Shown: positions 34,766 through 47,151 of the stretch, piece by piece
Position numbering within the stretch: position 1 is the stretch's first letter
Layout: each line of letters begins with the position of its first letter
Assembly (NCBI GenBank): GCA_009809945.1
Contig: WTPW01000305.1
Span: forward strand, 14,551-78,550
Length of the DNA: 64,000 nucleotides
DNA from: Gigaspora margarita
Lineage: Eukaryota; Glomeromycota; Glomeromycetes; Diversisporales; Gigasporaceae
Reading direction: 5' to 3'
Notes under the pieces: model-generated
Database searches by the model: none
What the model was told of the DNA's origin: nothing
The model's input: only the letters and a program-made list of their open reading frames with translations
Made by a program: the position numbers and the translations under genes

Positions 34766-35628
34766 ACAATCAACCAATTATAATCAAGAATCTATGAATA
34801 TAAAATGCAGTTAATTAAATTCGTTTACATTTACTATATTTCACAAGCTTATCTATATAAGTACAAATCATACTAACTATACATGGTGATGAAATTATTT
34901 TGGGTTTTGGAACCCAAAATTAAAAAATTTTTCTGAAATTGTTTTTGATCTATTTTATTTAAAATACAAAATTTTTTGATTCTTTTTTTGAATAGACAAA
35001 ATTATAAGAAACATAAAATATAAATTTTATTTGCTCTTCTTTATAAAAAAGTTTAATTTATTTTACAAAACCCGAAATAGGCATTTTTCAAAAATCAATT
35101 TCAGTGGTATCTATAATAATAACACTAATATAACAATGCACGCTTGTCAATACACTAATTAATTAACCAATACACTAATTACCAATATACTAAACTACTA
35201 ACACACTAAGCTACTATCAGGAAAATTTTTATAGTGCAGATCTGTGCTGATTTTTTTAAAAAAATTAATTATTAAAAATATGCAAAGATCTGTGACCCTG
35301 CTGGTGGTCCCAAAAGACAATATACTGTATCATAATTTATAACTAAAATATATATTATATAATATATATACTATAATAAATTAATAATATAAATTAACTT
35401 TTTTTTATTATTACAAAAACATTATTAACAATACTCAAATTATAAATCTATTTTTTTTTATTAATTTTTTTTGTTTATAAAATAATATATTATAGTATAA
35501 CTAATCTAATCTAAAACTATTAAGGATAACACTATCGCCTCTATTACAACCACTTTATACAAATAATACTATCACCTTTATCAGTAAAATGATACTATCT
35601 TATTTGAACAATGCTAAATCATGGAACA

Positions 35629-35970
35629 TCTTGTATCCTTTTTTTTTTTGTAAATTTTTTAAATAGTATTCTTCTTTTTAAGTAGTATTTAAATATTGTT
35701 GTCGAGTTTCATTAATGGATTAGTTTCATTATCATTATTAGTATCTTGTATCCTTTTTTTCTTTCTTTCTTTGGTTTTTTTTGATGCATTAGTACTAAGA
35801 GATGCCACTTTACATGAACAATATTATCACATTATTGCAACTTATACAAATGATATTTTCATACTACTTCAAATAAACAAAGCAATTATCTTTAAAAAAA
35901 TGCAAAAAAGGATATGATAAGGCACAAAAATTAACTATAAAACTGTACTACTATAAAAAAGGATACAAGA
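35629..35970. repeat. inverted repeat of ATCTTGTATCC
   Basis: ATCTTGTATCCTTTTTTT occurs directly at about 35629 and 35742, and its complement near 35954, bracketing A/T-rich sequence that gives the chance frame 35696-35917. Possibly a decayed foldback element. The region 34770-35620 holds nothing else I can support. Confidence 0.35.
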
Positions 35971-36541
35971 TATCAATAACATCGAAGAAACTACTTTAAT
36001 AACGAAATACAATACTAAAATCTACATAAGAAGAAAGAAAAAAAAAACTGTTAATTAAGAGAAAAAAAGAACGTTAATCAAGAAAAAAAATTTGTACTAC
36101 CAAAAAAATAGTACTATATTTCTGGCTAGCACTATTTCAAATCCATTACTAAAGCAACCTATACAATAAGAAGGTTTCAGTTGTTTAATAAAATGAAAAA
36201 TACAAAATAACAAAAAAAAACTAATACTTATCCAAACCAAAATAAAGTCAGACCTTGCTAAATACATTGCAGTAGAGCCTATTGAGCAAATATATATTTA
36301 GAGAGGTATTGCATAGGAAGGTAAAAATCTATAAGCGTAATATTGGTTTGACCCGAAGATATTGCATTTAAAGAAGCTTTTTAGAGCATGCATTTAGAGA
36401 AGTTAAGATCTAACTATAAAGCTACCAAAAAAAGTTAATTATTATTAAGAAAAAAAAAATAAAAAAATACAAAGCAAATAAAAAAAATACAAATATATCC
36501 CTATATATATAGTCATGATAAAGATCGATTCAAATATTATA

Positions 36542-36868
36542 TCATATTTTACCAAAAATAAGCTACCCTTTTTGACCAAAAAAGTTACACAAAAAAACGT
36601 GGGGGTAGCTTATTTTCAGATTGTTAAATTTTTTGAAAAATTGAAAAACGTACTAATAAAAAGTTGTCCAAATTCTATAAAATTTTTATTATAAGTGTAT
36701 TTCGTTGTTTGAACAACTTTACTTAATCACACTTTTAAGATTTACTTAGTAAAATAAAATCTTTTATATGTAACGACTGTTAACGATTTCTTTAAAAATT
36801 TTTAAAAATTCTTCTGAAAATCTGGGAGTAGCTTCTTTTGGAGATAGCTTATTTTCAGTACTATACGG
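36542..36868. mobile_element. TA-flanked MITE, family P (reverse orientation)
   Basis: The right end, inverted, is CCGTATAGTACTGAAAATAA with TA at 36869-36870. The left end is diverged but keeps AAAATAAGCTACC. The interior aligns by eye with the complement of 16627-16945. Confidence 0.55.
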
Positions 36869-37294
36869 TAAGTAAAGATCGATTTAAATATTAAATAAAA
36901 AAAAAAGATCGATTTCAAATATAATAAATAAAAAAAAAGATCTGGGTGCACAACCAACAAGTGCACGAAAAACAAATAAAAAAAACAAAAATCTGCAAAG
37001 ATCATTATTTTTCTTACCTTGTGCAGATCTGCTTTTAAAAAACTACAAAGATCTTTAAAGTTTTCTAAATATCAGAACTTTGCAGTTTTTTTATTAAGTT
37101 CTGCAATTATTTAATAATTTTAAAGATCTTTGCAGATTATTATTAGATTTACTTTTCTGATATACCAATGCTAACATACTAAATACCAACATACTACCAA
37201 CACCAATGCACTAATTATCAAAATACTGAGTTACTAATATATAATGCACTAAGCTACCAACATACTAAGAAAATGGTAGGAGTATCTTGTGAGT

Positions 37295-38895
37295 AGTTTG
37301 GAGGGTATCCGGACTGGGTATGGGTACTAAATTCTGAGCCCTAGGATAAGAGTAGGACTCAAATAGTTGAGCCCTTATATAGATAGGTAGAGTTAGAGTA
37401 CTGCCAGTACCTGGTCCCAGTGTTGTCACAGGACAGCTTTGGACAATAATTTGGACAATTTTGAACAATTTTGAACATTTAAATAAAGTAAAATTACTTA
37501 AAATTTTATTAAAATTACCTATTTTAATTTTAACTAGAATATGTTCAGCTTCTAAAAAAATATATAGTTATATATTTTTTAGATAGATTTATTAATTATT
37601 AAAGCCTGCATCACATTCATTGATCAAACTCTTTCCGATAATTCCTCGTACCAACTTTTTCCATAACTACCAACCTATGATAACTATACAATTATTACAT
37701 TTATACATAACAAAACTTTACCATTGGAGCAACTGGGCAGATTGAATGTGAAATAACTGAAATAGAGCTGAAAAAGAGTTTTCCTTTTGGGTTTGACTCC
37801 CCGGTAGAAGACTCCAGTACTATAGAAAATGTAGTAGGGCAGTATACTCTAAAGTTTTTGTTAAAAGGTGTAGAAACCTTAGTAGAAGCACACTTTTGGT
37901 CGAATATAATATTTTGTATAGCATATACTCTTCCTTTCCTTTGCAAGTTGGTATTCTTAGTCCGTTCCCTTGGAGTTTTTGAAATTTCGCCAAAAAGTGG
38001 AAAATACGGCTTACCCCCTCTAGAAGATCGGCAATGTTTTCATTCCAATTCAGGATGGCGCCTTCCTAATCAGTGTCGACATCACAAGTGATCATTATGC
38101 TGCAATGTAAACAATGAATGACGTGGCAGAGGTTTTCTGGAATATTCTTAGAAATTTCTATCATTTTTAAATTAGGCGTAATAGTTTAGTACATGTTTCT
38201 CTGCTTTAGATTATATATAATACTGTGGCAGAGTTCCGATATAGTATTATATAATTTTTTACTTCACGCATATGCATTGGCATTTGCATTTGTCATAGAT
38301 TTGTTTTTTTTCCTTTGTTTTTCTCATCTTTCTTCATTTTTCTTTATCTGTTTTTTGGTCTTCATGTAGGTTTTGTAGTATTACTCCTTTTTTTTACTTT
38401 TCTTTTAAACTTCTTGTTTGTATTTTTTTTCTTTTTGTTTGGATCAAAATCTTTTCACTATTGAAGCTAGGTGAGGAGAATTTAAAGAAATCGACAATCT
38501 TGATAAGGTTGGTAGCAGCCATTCAGTGATCATGGGGTGCACGTACAGAGAGGTGCATAACCTCATGTGAGAAAATTTGCTATTGCGACAGATCGTACTT
38601 AGTGGACTTCAGGTAGCGCAAGTAAGTTTTTATTAAAGAAAGAAGGGTTTTGGTAGCAGTTGTTGTAAACTAAAATAAGTGTAAAATTACACATCCCTCT
38701 TAGATAAATAAAAGCAGGATTGTCAAAAGTCAAAAAAAAATTATTAAAGCCTGAACAAGCTTTGGACAATCTTGGACGTTTGGACAATTTTGGACGTAGA
38801 CAAGCCAAAAAAGGCTATGGACAGCCAAAACGTACAACACTGCCTGGTCCTACCCAGTCCTTGTGGAAGCCTAATAGGCGTATTCAAAATAATGT
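37295..38895. mobile_element. Family J foldback element, split by a hAT MITE
   Basis: The left part (37295-37417) has TGAGCCCTAGG and GAGTACTGCC words. The right part (38843-38895) ends in AGTCCTTGTGGAAGCCTAAT, the complement of the terminus at 34598. Between them sits the 1425-bp element at 37418-38842, so J was there first. Confidence 0.55.
37418..38842. mobile_element. hAT-type non-autonomous element with exact 8-bp duplication
   Basis: CCTGGTCC is repeated exactly on both borders (37410-37417, 38843-38850). Ends are CAGTGTTGTCACAGGAC and, inverted, CAGTGTTGTACG, typical of hAT. Both subterminal zones repeat TTGGACAATTTTG-like words. The 1.4-kb interior contains a GC-richer part (37720-38100) with open frames on both strands (37701-37946 minus, 37858-38091 plus). 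Neither shows a domain I know, and they could be captured sequence. No transposase is seen. Confidence 0.75.
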
Positions 38896-39063
38896 ATACA
38901 TAATCAAAATAGCATACTTCTGCTCACTATTTTAAGAATTTATAGTAATTTTATTAATAAAATTATAAAAATACCATATTTCTTAAAATTTTACCAATTA
39001 AGTATATCTTAATGCTCTAAGTAGACTTGTTCTATATATAAAAATATACTATATTAGTATATA

Positions 39064-39908
39064 TGGTCTGGTACAAAAATGTAGATACACGATAACTAAA
39101 ATTTTAAATTTTCTATATATAAAAGTTTTTTAGTTTTAACAATTTAATTACAATTTTTTTATATCAAATAAAATAGATTCTAGACTATCTTTTAATATAT
39201 TTTTTATTTTATTTTTATAAACAATTTATTGTATAATAAATTTTTTTTAAAATTCAATTTTTTTTTAAAAAAAGAGATTTTTTAAAGAAAATTTTAGATT
39301 TTTCTATTTATGCCACCAATATGCAATTTTAGAAGCTTGTACTAAGCAAGTGCATTGCCATAGATATGCTAAATATATGGTTAAAATTTGAGCTTAATTG
39401 GATCAGTAGTTATTAAAATATGAATTTTTAAAATTTTATAACTAAATAACTACGTTTTTATAGTAATTATAAAAAATTATACAAAATTATATAGTAAATT
39501 TCATACAATTTTTATAAAACATAGTAATTTGAAAATTAAATTTAAAAAATTTATATCTTAATAACTACTGATCCAATTAAGCTCAAATTTTAACCATATA
39601 TTTAGCATATGCATGGCAATGCACTTGCGTAGTACAAACTTCTAAAGCTGCATATTGGTAGCGTAAATGGTAAAAATTGAAAATTTTTTAAAATTTCTTT
39701 TTTTTTTAAAAAAATTGAATTTTTTAAAAAATTTATTATACAATAAATTGTCTATAAAAATATAATAAAAAATCTATTAAAAGATAGCTTAGAATCTACT
39801 TTATTTAGTATAAAAAAATTGTAATTAAATTGCTGAAACTGAAAAATTTTTATATATAGAAAATTTAAATTTTTAATTATTGTGTATCTACATTTTCGCT
39901 CTGGCCCA
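39064..39908. mobile_element. 845-bp near-complete palindrome, TA-flanked (foldback element H)
   Basis: Arms of about 400 bp read TGGTCTGGTACAAAAATGTA.. on the left and TGGGCCAGAGCGAAAATGTA.. inverted on the right, and stay alike through TTTAGCATAT(G/C) and GATCCAATTAAGCTCAAATT blocks to a centre near 39485. TA stands at both borders. The S1 block supplies the uninterrupted version of the flank. No coding frame. Confidence 0.7.
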
Positions 39909-40293
39909 TATTTACTTTATTATTTTAAATTTTAAAAAAAAAGATGCTTAATTTTGAATTTTTGATCAAAAATTCAAAATTAAGCATCTTTTTCTTAAAA
40001 TTTAAAATTATAAAATCAAAATATATTGATATGATGTATTTTTATGTGTAAAACAAGATTGCTTATAGCATAATGATAGTATTAATTAGTAGCTATTTGA
40101 GAATTATAATATTTTTCATAATTTTATTAATAAAATTATAAAAATATTATTATTTTCAAATTTCTACTAAGTAAATCTCTTTTAAACCTCAAATTAAAGT
40201 TGTAAAAAAGAGTTTTATAATCAAAATGGTGATTAAAGTGTTAAAATCAGCCTAGTGAATTACGAGATATAAGTATTTTAGTATATCTTATAA

Positions 40294-40459
40294 GGGGCAT
40301 GCTATTTATTACATAATATTTTTTACTTAGTAGCCACCCTTATCCATGTATGGTATGATTACTTTATCTAATTCAAATTGGTTAATATAATATATAGACG
40401 TGATCACTACCTTTGACCATGTATTCATGGTAAAAATTACATAATAAATGGCATGCCCC
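40294..40459. mobile_element. Harbinger-like MITE, family A, TAA duplication
   Basis: Inverted ends GGGGCATGC(T/C)ATTTATTA are flanked by TAA at 40291-40293 and 40460-40462. Copies at 52006-53014 and 53753-53917 have TTA. Three-base TWA duplications are the PIF/Harbinger signature. 166 bp, non-coding. Confidence 0.75.
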
Positions 40460-40623
40460 TAATCTATTAGATTGATTTTAATATTTAACTGCTATTTTGA
40501 TCACAAAACACTCCTCTACAACTTTTTTTAAAAATTGAAAAAATGTTTAGGGTAGAGACATTTATCAGATGATTTCTACCTTTTAAGAGAATACCCCTCC
40601 CCTCTACCTGATACTAAAATTAG

Positions 40624-41099
40624 AGGACCCCAAATAATCTATGAGAGGTTATATTTGAGGATCATAGTAAAAATTTTTCTTGTTAGTGGTTCTACTTTGG
40701 TATATATTAGCTATATTTCAAACATCAGGTACCAACTTTGCTATCGCTTACCAATTTTCGAAATGTAAGGTTTTAAAAAAAAATTTTTGAACAAACACTC
40801 TCTAAAAAAAACAAACAAAACAGGTGCTCTCTAAAAGAAAAACAGAACAGGGAATAAGTGCTTTCTAAAAAAAACAAAAACAGATCCAACGCTAACCATT
40901 TCAATTACCACTTTTCAAATATAACATTTGAAAAAATTACCCTGTTACCATTTTTTCAAATATACTTATTTTGCCCATTACCCATTTTCAAATATAACCT
41001 TTTTATCCAATATCTACTTTCAAATATAACCTTTTTAAAAAAACAGCCCTCTATTGGCGATTTTTCAAATATGACATTACATAGATTGTTCGGGGTCCT
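40624..41099. mobile_element. MITE family Q, copy 1, exact 8-bp duplication
   Basis: AAAATTAG flanks exactly (40616-40623 and 41100-41107). Inverted ends AGGACCCC(A/G)AA(T/C)AATCTAT. The interior repeats a TTTTCAAATATAACC-like word about seven times. The frame 40858-41139 runs through these repeats and is not a gene. A second copy is at 60240-60602. Confidence 0.8.
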
Positions 41100-41152
41100 A
41101 AAATTAGCCAATCAAATTCAAGCAAATAATATATACTAACTGGACCCAAATC

Positions 41153-43036
41153 TAGAGCTTTGACCCAGGTCAGATAACCTATACGGGTTATCCGACCTGG
41201 TGGGTTACAGGATGAAAATTGCTCTGGTCTGGATCAAACAGATCAGAATTTAAAACAGTCAAAAACGCTATATTGCACAATTTAACTATAAAACTTTTTA
41301 TAGTGTAACTACTAAGATGGGAGAGTTTATGCGTTAACCGATTTAACTTTAATAGTTACTGACAAATAGAATAAATTTATTTTTTAAAGATAAGGATGAA
41401 AATTCAGAGTTTCGTTAGTTTGGGTATGACGATATGAATTACGTGATTACGATTTTATAGCATAATAGTAAAAAGAAATAAGTATTCAATTAAATTTTAT
41501 ATAAGAATAAAGGTTTTTCTAATACCACAATGGCTTATATCCCTTATTATTTATAGGATAAAACCAAAAGGAATCTCTTGCTTTATTCAGAGTAAAAAAC
41601 ACATGTCTTATATACATTTGAAGAATTATAATACATTGGGACATCAATTAGTGAGGCCCTGATACAAATTGCGTGACTTGATGCAACCATTAGTTTCGTC
41701 ATTTTGTCAATGACGAAACATATAAGTTGCGACATTTTGTTAATGCAAAATAGTTAAGTCAGGAATCTATAATGTCAATACACTTAGTTGTTAACACATA
41801 TAGGTGTTAATACATGTAGGTATTAACACGTATAAGTATAAAATTAGATATATATATTAACATATTCAAGTGTTAATTTAGAGATAGATTGTATAAGCCA
41901 ACCACATTAAGGTGGTAACAAGAAAACTTACAAAATAATTGCTATCCCTTACATATGAGTGAGTTAACATATCAATGTATAAGGCTAATATTACTGTTAT
42001 AGAGGCCAGTCCCATCCAATTTTAATGTAATTTTAATAAATTTATAATAAATATTACCAAATTAGAAATAACAGGCTTTGAATTGTAAATTCAAAACTCA
42101 AGCCACTGTCGCAAATTAAGATTTGTGACAATAGGTAGTGGTAGAAACAATTTACTATTTAAATAGTAAAGCTCATATGCAGGTCTGATCTGTGCTAATC
42201 AACTTCTTAATTGGCTACAAATTGAAAATTGGCCTGTTAAAATTAGAGCTTTTAATAGGGTAAGTTGACCAGTATGGACAGATCTGAAACTTAGTTTGTC
42301 TGTATTAAAACAGTCAGTAATGCATGTGTTTGTTTTATTAAAAAAAACATGCATAAAATTATACACATAATATTTTTTATATACGTACGTACATAAGTAC
42401 GTAGAATATTTATCCCTGACACTTTACCCATTTAAGGTCATGGATCATAATTAAATCAGATTAAAATAAATGTAGAATATAAATTCTACTCTAAAACTAT
42501 AATCCCTAACCTTAAAAATTGTGCCCAAAAAAAATTTATTTTTGATAGCTTGTCAAATTTTTTATACTACATATATTTCATTTTAATATGTTGTTTTATT
42601 TAATTGGTCATTTTGTTAATTTTTTATACTATATGTATTTCATTTTAATTAGTCGTTTTGTCAATTTTTTTATAATATATATATTTCATTTTAATCAGTC
42701 ATTTTGTTAATTTTTTTATACTACATATATTTCATTTTAATCTGCCATTTTGCAACATATATTTCATTAAATTGGTTGCCTTGTGGTGGATTAAAGTGAA
42801 ATCAGATTAAAATGAAATATGCATAAAAAAATATCAAGCTCCTGAAAAATAAAAATGGTTTGTATATTGTGATTTTGTACATCATAGGATTCATAAAATT
42901 CAATCGCCTTCTAATTTAGTAATTGAAAAAGCAAAAAACTTTATAATTGTTAGCATGACCCATTGACCCGGGTCATGACCCGGATAAGTATCTGACCTGC
43001 TCGAGTCACTATTTTCTGACCCAGATCAAAGCTCTA
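41153..43036. mobile_element. 1.9-kb hAT-like element, exact 8-bp duplication
   Basis: CCCAAATC is repeated exactly at 41145-41152 and 43037-43044. Ends are TAGAGCTTTGACCCAGGTCA and, inverted, TAGAGCTTTGATCTGGGTCA. Subterminal zones are rich in GGGTTATCC, GGGTCATGACCC words. The interior includes a block related to 19060-19430 (41330-41600), inverted-word clusters on GTGTTAA (41790-41880) and a tandem repeat (42550-42780). No transposase frame is visible, so it is non-autonomous or gutted. Its target was a relative of the 54660-55761 element. Confidence 0.75.
42550..42780. repeat. four ~57-bp tandem units
   Basis: Units of the form ATATATTTCATTTTAAT, CAGTCATTTTGTTAA and a TTTTTATACTAC block lie inside the hAT-like element. 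Confidence 0.55.
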
Positions 43037-43049
43037 CCCAAATCAGACT

Positions 43050-44345
43050 TTAGTCAAGTCTGAGTTTGGTTCAAATTTAGTCTGAAGTCTGCAAACTAAT
43101 CTAAATTAAATATGTTTATATGTATTTTTTGGTGATGAACAAGTTTATTTAGTACATGAAGTTAGAATTAATTAGTAAAATTTTGTGAATCATAAAATTT
43201 TATAGAATTTTATTAATAAAATTCTATAAAATCTTATAATTTACAAATTTTTATTAATTAAGTCTAATTTTATGCACTAAGTAAACTTGCCCACAACCAA
43301 AAATATATCAAATCAGCAGAAATATTTTTATTTTACTTAAAATTTAGATATTAGATGCATGGTTTTTGATTTTTGATCAAAAAAGTCAAATTTAAGCATT
43401 TTTTCTCTAAATTTCAAGTAAAATAAAAACAATTTTGCTGATTTAATATATTTTTAGATACTGAATAAGTTTACTTAGTGCATTAAGTTAGAATTAAATA
43501 GTGCATCTTGTGAATCATAAGATTTTATAGAATTTTATTAATAAAATTCTATAAAATCTTATAATTTACAAATTTTTATTAATTAACACTAACTTTATGC
43601 ACTAAGTAAACTTGGTTAGCATCTAAAAATATATCAAATTGGTATAATTATTTTTACTTTATTTGAAATTTAAAAAATAGATGTATAATTTTGGAGTTTT
43701 GATTAAAAAATCAAATTTAAGCATCTTATCTCCAAATTTCAAGTAAAATAAAAACTATACTATTGATTTTTATATTTTTAGATGATGAACAAGTTTACTT
43801 GGTGCATTAAGTTAGAATTAATTAGTAAAATTTTGCAAATAATAAGATTTCATAGAATTTTATTAAGAAAATTCTATAAAATCTTAGGATTCACAAAATT
43901 TTACTAATTAATTCTAATTTAATGCACTAAGTAAACTTGTTCATCACCTAAAAATACATTAATTGACAGTATAGTTTTTATTTTACTTGAAATTTGGAGA
44001 AAAAATGCTTAAATTTGACTTTTTTGATCAAAAATTCAAAATTATGCATCTAGTCTCTAAATTTTAAATAAAATAAAAATAATTATGCCAATAAGATATA
44101 TTTTTAGATGCTAAACAAGTTTACTTAGTGCATAAAGTTAGGATTAGTTAATAAAAATTTGTGAATTATAAGATTTTATAGAATTTTATTAATAAAATTC
44201 TATAAAATTTTATAATTCACGAAATTTTACAAATTAATTCTAACTTCATGCACTAAGTAAACTTGTTTAGCACCAAAAAATACATATAAATATTCGAATT
44301 CAGACCAGCCTGCAGATTTTGAACTAAACTTGAACTGAACCATAA
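43050..44345. repeat. AGTCTG-type element carrying palindromic satellite S3
   Basis: Outer parts have TCAAGTCTGAG and GAGTCTGAG words like the element at 54660-55761. Between 43110 and 44290 about four ~290-bp units alternate two dyads, AGAATTTTATTAATAAAATT and a TTTTTGATCAAAAA-like centre, each flanked by AGTTTACTTAGTGCAT and its complement. The left end of this element lies near 41136, cut off by the insertion at 41153-43036. Confidence 0.65.
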
Positions 44346-44596
44346 TTGAGTCTGAGTTTAATTAAGCAATTTCTCAATCCAAATTAGTAATTTTGATTTG
44401 CTAATAATACTATCAGCTATATTATATAACACCTAACAATCTCTCTGACCCCTTTTCTCTAAAAAATCAGATGATAAATGTCTCTACCCTTATTTAGTAA
44501 AAAAAGATTTTTTTTTAGAAAAACTCTAAATTCTAAAATTCTAAAAACAATAAAAAAATATTAGTAAGCATATCTTCACTATTTACTATATTTTGG

Positions 44597-44797
44597 CACT
44601 GAATCTGAACACTACCTGAACATGTTTATGAACCTTAAATTGAACCTGAACTAAATATAAACTTGACTTAAAAGTTCAATATTGAACCTGAACTAAATAT
44701 AAAGTTGATTTAAAAGTTCAATATTGAATATGACTGAACTGAATCTAAACTTGACCAAAGTTTAGTTCAGTTCAGGTTCATAGAAATACTAATCTAC
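44597..44797. mobile_element. foldback element with TTCAGGTTC words
   Basis: CTGAACATGTTTATGAACC on the left opposes TTCAGTTCAGGTTCATAG on the right, with CTGAACTAAATATAAA repeats between. Related by words to 32391-32592. Ends and duplication are not clear. The stretch 44800-45065 holds nothing identifiable. Confidence 0.4.
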
Positions 44798-45069
44798 ATG
44801 CATATTTGTATTATATGTATCACATATTGTTTCTTATAACTTATATACATTTTTTTTTTATATCAAAGTTTCTGCTTTGAGGAAAGGTTTTTATTCAAGC
44901 AAACAGATCAAGAGTACCTCTTTGAGCATCTGACATTTGTTACATTGATGAGGATACAACTAGCCACATGTACAACTTTTGGTTGTCTAATTTTAAGTAG
45001 TCCGCCTGAAGGTTCTACACTAGTTGCTATACCTAAAACCCAACTAGGGAGTTATCTATTTAAATTCTC

Positions 45070-45250
45070 TGGTTAGGCCTTCGCATGGGCCAGGTAGGGC
45101 TAGAGTAGTACTAATACCCTAGCCCTACCCATTTATGTAAGGGCTTGCTTTCCAAGCTCTTACCCTTGCCCTAGGGCTCAAAATATGATACCCTGCTTAG
45201 CCCTATAGTGCTCTACAGATATCCGAGGGTACCCTTGGGCTTAGATAGTA
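45070..45250. mobile_element. Family J foldback element
   Basis: Starts TTAGGCCTTCGCATGGGCC; the body has CTAGCCCTACCC and CCCTAGGGCTC words in both orientations and ends ..CCCTTGGGCTTAGA. GC-rich against the background. Confidence 0.5.
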
Positions 45251-45271
45251 ATATGTGCATATTTACTGATA

Positions 45272-45911
45272 TAGTCAGACCCTCATAAATAAAGTTGTCA
45301 AGACCAGCCCTGAAGTGTGCATTTAGGGAGGGTTGCAAGTATAGAATAGCCAATTAAATTGTGAACATATGAATCCTTATTAACCAATAATTGGTTATGA
45401 TATATCTTATTAATAAAATTACTATTATTGTTATACCTTCGTGCAATACTTACACAAACCTCTATTAGGTTGTTAGCTAACTTTATTTATATACTTGTGA
45501 ATAACTCTTTAATAAAGATTTATTAAACCTATTAGTTAATTTATTGTTGATCTATGGCATCATATTTCTTTACTTTATGTTGATGAGCTTAACAAAATTT
45601 TAATATTGTAGAAGTATAAAATAACACATAGAGGCATTATTTGAATTTTGGCCTGAATTAAGCTTAATTTAGACCAAAATTTGAAATTACACCCTGTATG
45701 CTTAATCCAAAAAATACAAAATTTTTATTGGCTAATAGTTACGTGCATGTATTTATAGAGGGAACCTATTATAGATGGGCCAAAAAAATTTTGTGCAATT
45801 GCAGAATAAAGAACATGCATTTATCTATAAGTCCCATTGCGGACCCAGCTTTAGTCTTGCATTTAGAGAGGTGTTGTATTTAGAGAGATTGCATTTATGG
45901 GAGTCTGACTG
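45272..45911. mobile_element. TA-flanked non-autonomous element, pogo/Tc1-like ends
   Basis: Ends TAGTCAGACCCTCATAAAT and, inverted, CAGTCAGACTCCCATAAAT, with TA at 45270-45271 and 45912-45913. Both arms also have TGCATTTA(G/T)-rich words. The frames 45698-45969 show no transposase motif. A fragment of a similar element lies at 36250-36420. Confidence 0.55.
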
Positions 45912-46187
45912 TATATCGATATATAGTAGATTAAATTCAATAACATATTACGTATCACTACCAAATTAATTAAAACTAATATCGATATATATTGATATCA
46001 TATATTATAATCAATTTCGATCATATGTGGTTTACAAAATTATAAAATTATGTTGTAAAACTAAAAAAAAACATATACTAGCAAATTGTTTCAATTTTAT
46101 TGCTTTATTATATTATATATACAAGTTGCTAAGATTACAAATTTCTATTTTTAACAACTTACAAATCCCACCCAAATCTTGCTACTA

Positions 46188-46500
46188 TCTCTAGGAGATG
46201 GCTAAAGCCAGGTGTGTTTATATATTTTTGATTATTTAATTAAAATTAGGATAAAGATTAGTTAGGGTTAGGGTTAGAACTTGTCTTCTTATAAGTAAAA
46301 TTGTTTTCCTAACATTTTTTATTAATGCTTCTAGACAGGTATAGACACTTGTTTCTTGTATCTTTGGTATTTTTCACTTTTTTTCTTTGTTTTTGTCTCG
46401 TTGGGCTGATTTGTAAAGATCAAAATTTATAATTTGATTGGCTTTTTATTACATAAACGCACTTGGCTTTAGCTATCACTATTTCTAGCCAGTTTCGTTA
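46188..46500. mobile_element. MITE, family N, at the hAT gene's 3' end
   Basis: Inverted ends share ATGGCTAAAGCCAGGTGTGT / ATAGCTAAAGCCAAGTGCGT. The core has three TTAGGG-like units (46259-46276), TAAAATTGTTTTCCTAA and a GATTGGCT motif, like the other N copies. It lies just beyond the last recognisable codons of the hAT transposase. Confidence 0.5.
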
Positions 46501-47151
46501 ACACATTAGTGCAGTTACTGTACTGTAATTTATATCAGAGATCAAAAATACATGTAATTATATGTAGTAAGCTATTATTTTTCAATATTTGTTAAATTTT
46601 TCGATCATAGATAAGCTAATTTCACAAACAAAAATATCTAAATGAGATTTCATTTTAAAAAAATATATGCGAATATTCAAAATAGAAAAAAGAATACTAT
46701 TAATTATTGGATAAAAATTCAACAACATTTTTAAAGTACTTATTAATATTAAAAAAATCTTTTAAAAATCATAAAAAAAACTAATATAAAAAGCTAACTT
46801 TAGTTAATATTTACAATCGTAGAATGGTTCTAAAATGCTACAAAGAGCTCTCGCTTTCTCCTATTCTTCTTTACTAGGCATATCTGGAAAAGTTTGATCT
46901 TTATCTTTCAATCTTATAATTACAACTTTTAACTCTATTGCTGATTGTAATATCAAGAACGTAGAATTCCACTTGGTTTTACAATTCAAAGGCAAAATTT
47001 TAACTTTAACCAATTCATATTCACAAGTATTAACAGATATTTGACGCCACTTTGGCAATGTATGTATGGCTTTGACACAATCATGAATTTATACAAATAC
47101 AAATATATTAATTATATTATTATATTAATACACTGTCTTTATATAAATATA

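Larger units (their letters stand above)
38930..40560. repeat. palindromic satellite block S2
   Basis: Same dyads as S1: TTTTATTAATAAAA near 38955 and 40127, a GATCAAAAATTC centre near 39965, and the long dyad with arms 40165-40290 and 40463-40540. Two later insertions are visible: an 845-bp foldback element (39064-39908) and a 166-bp MITE (40294-40459) placed at the centre of the long dyad. Confidence 0.6.

Noticed and set aside
35696-35917. 73-residue frame with a hydrophobic start resembling a signal peptide
   Set aside because: T-rich inverted-repeat DNA with direct repeats inside the frame; no homologous look or splice context.
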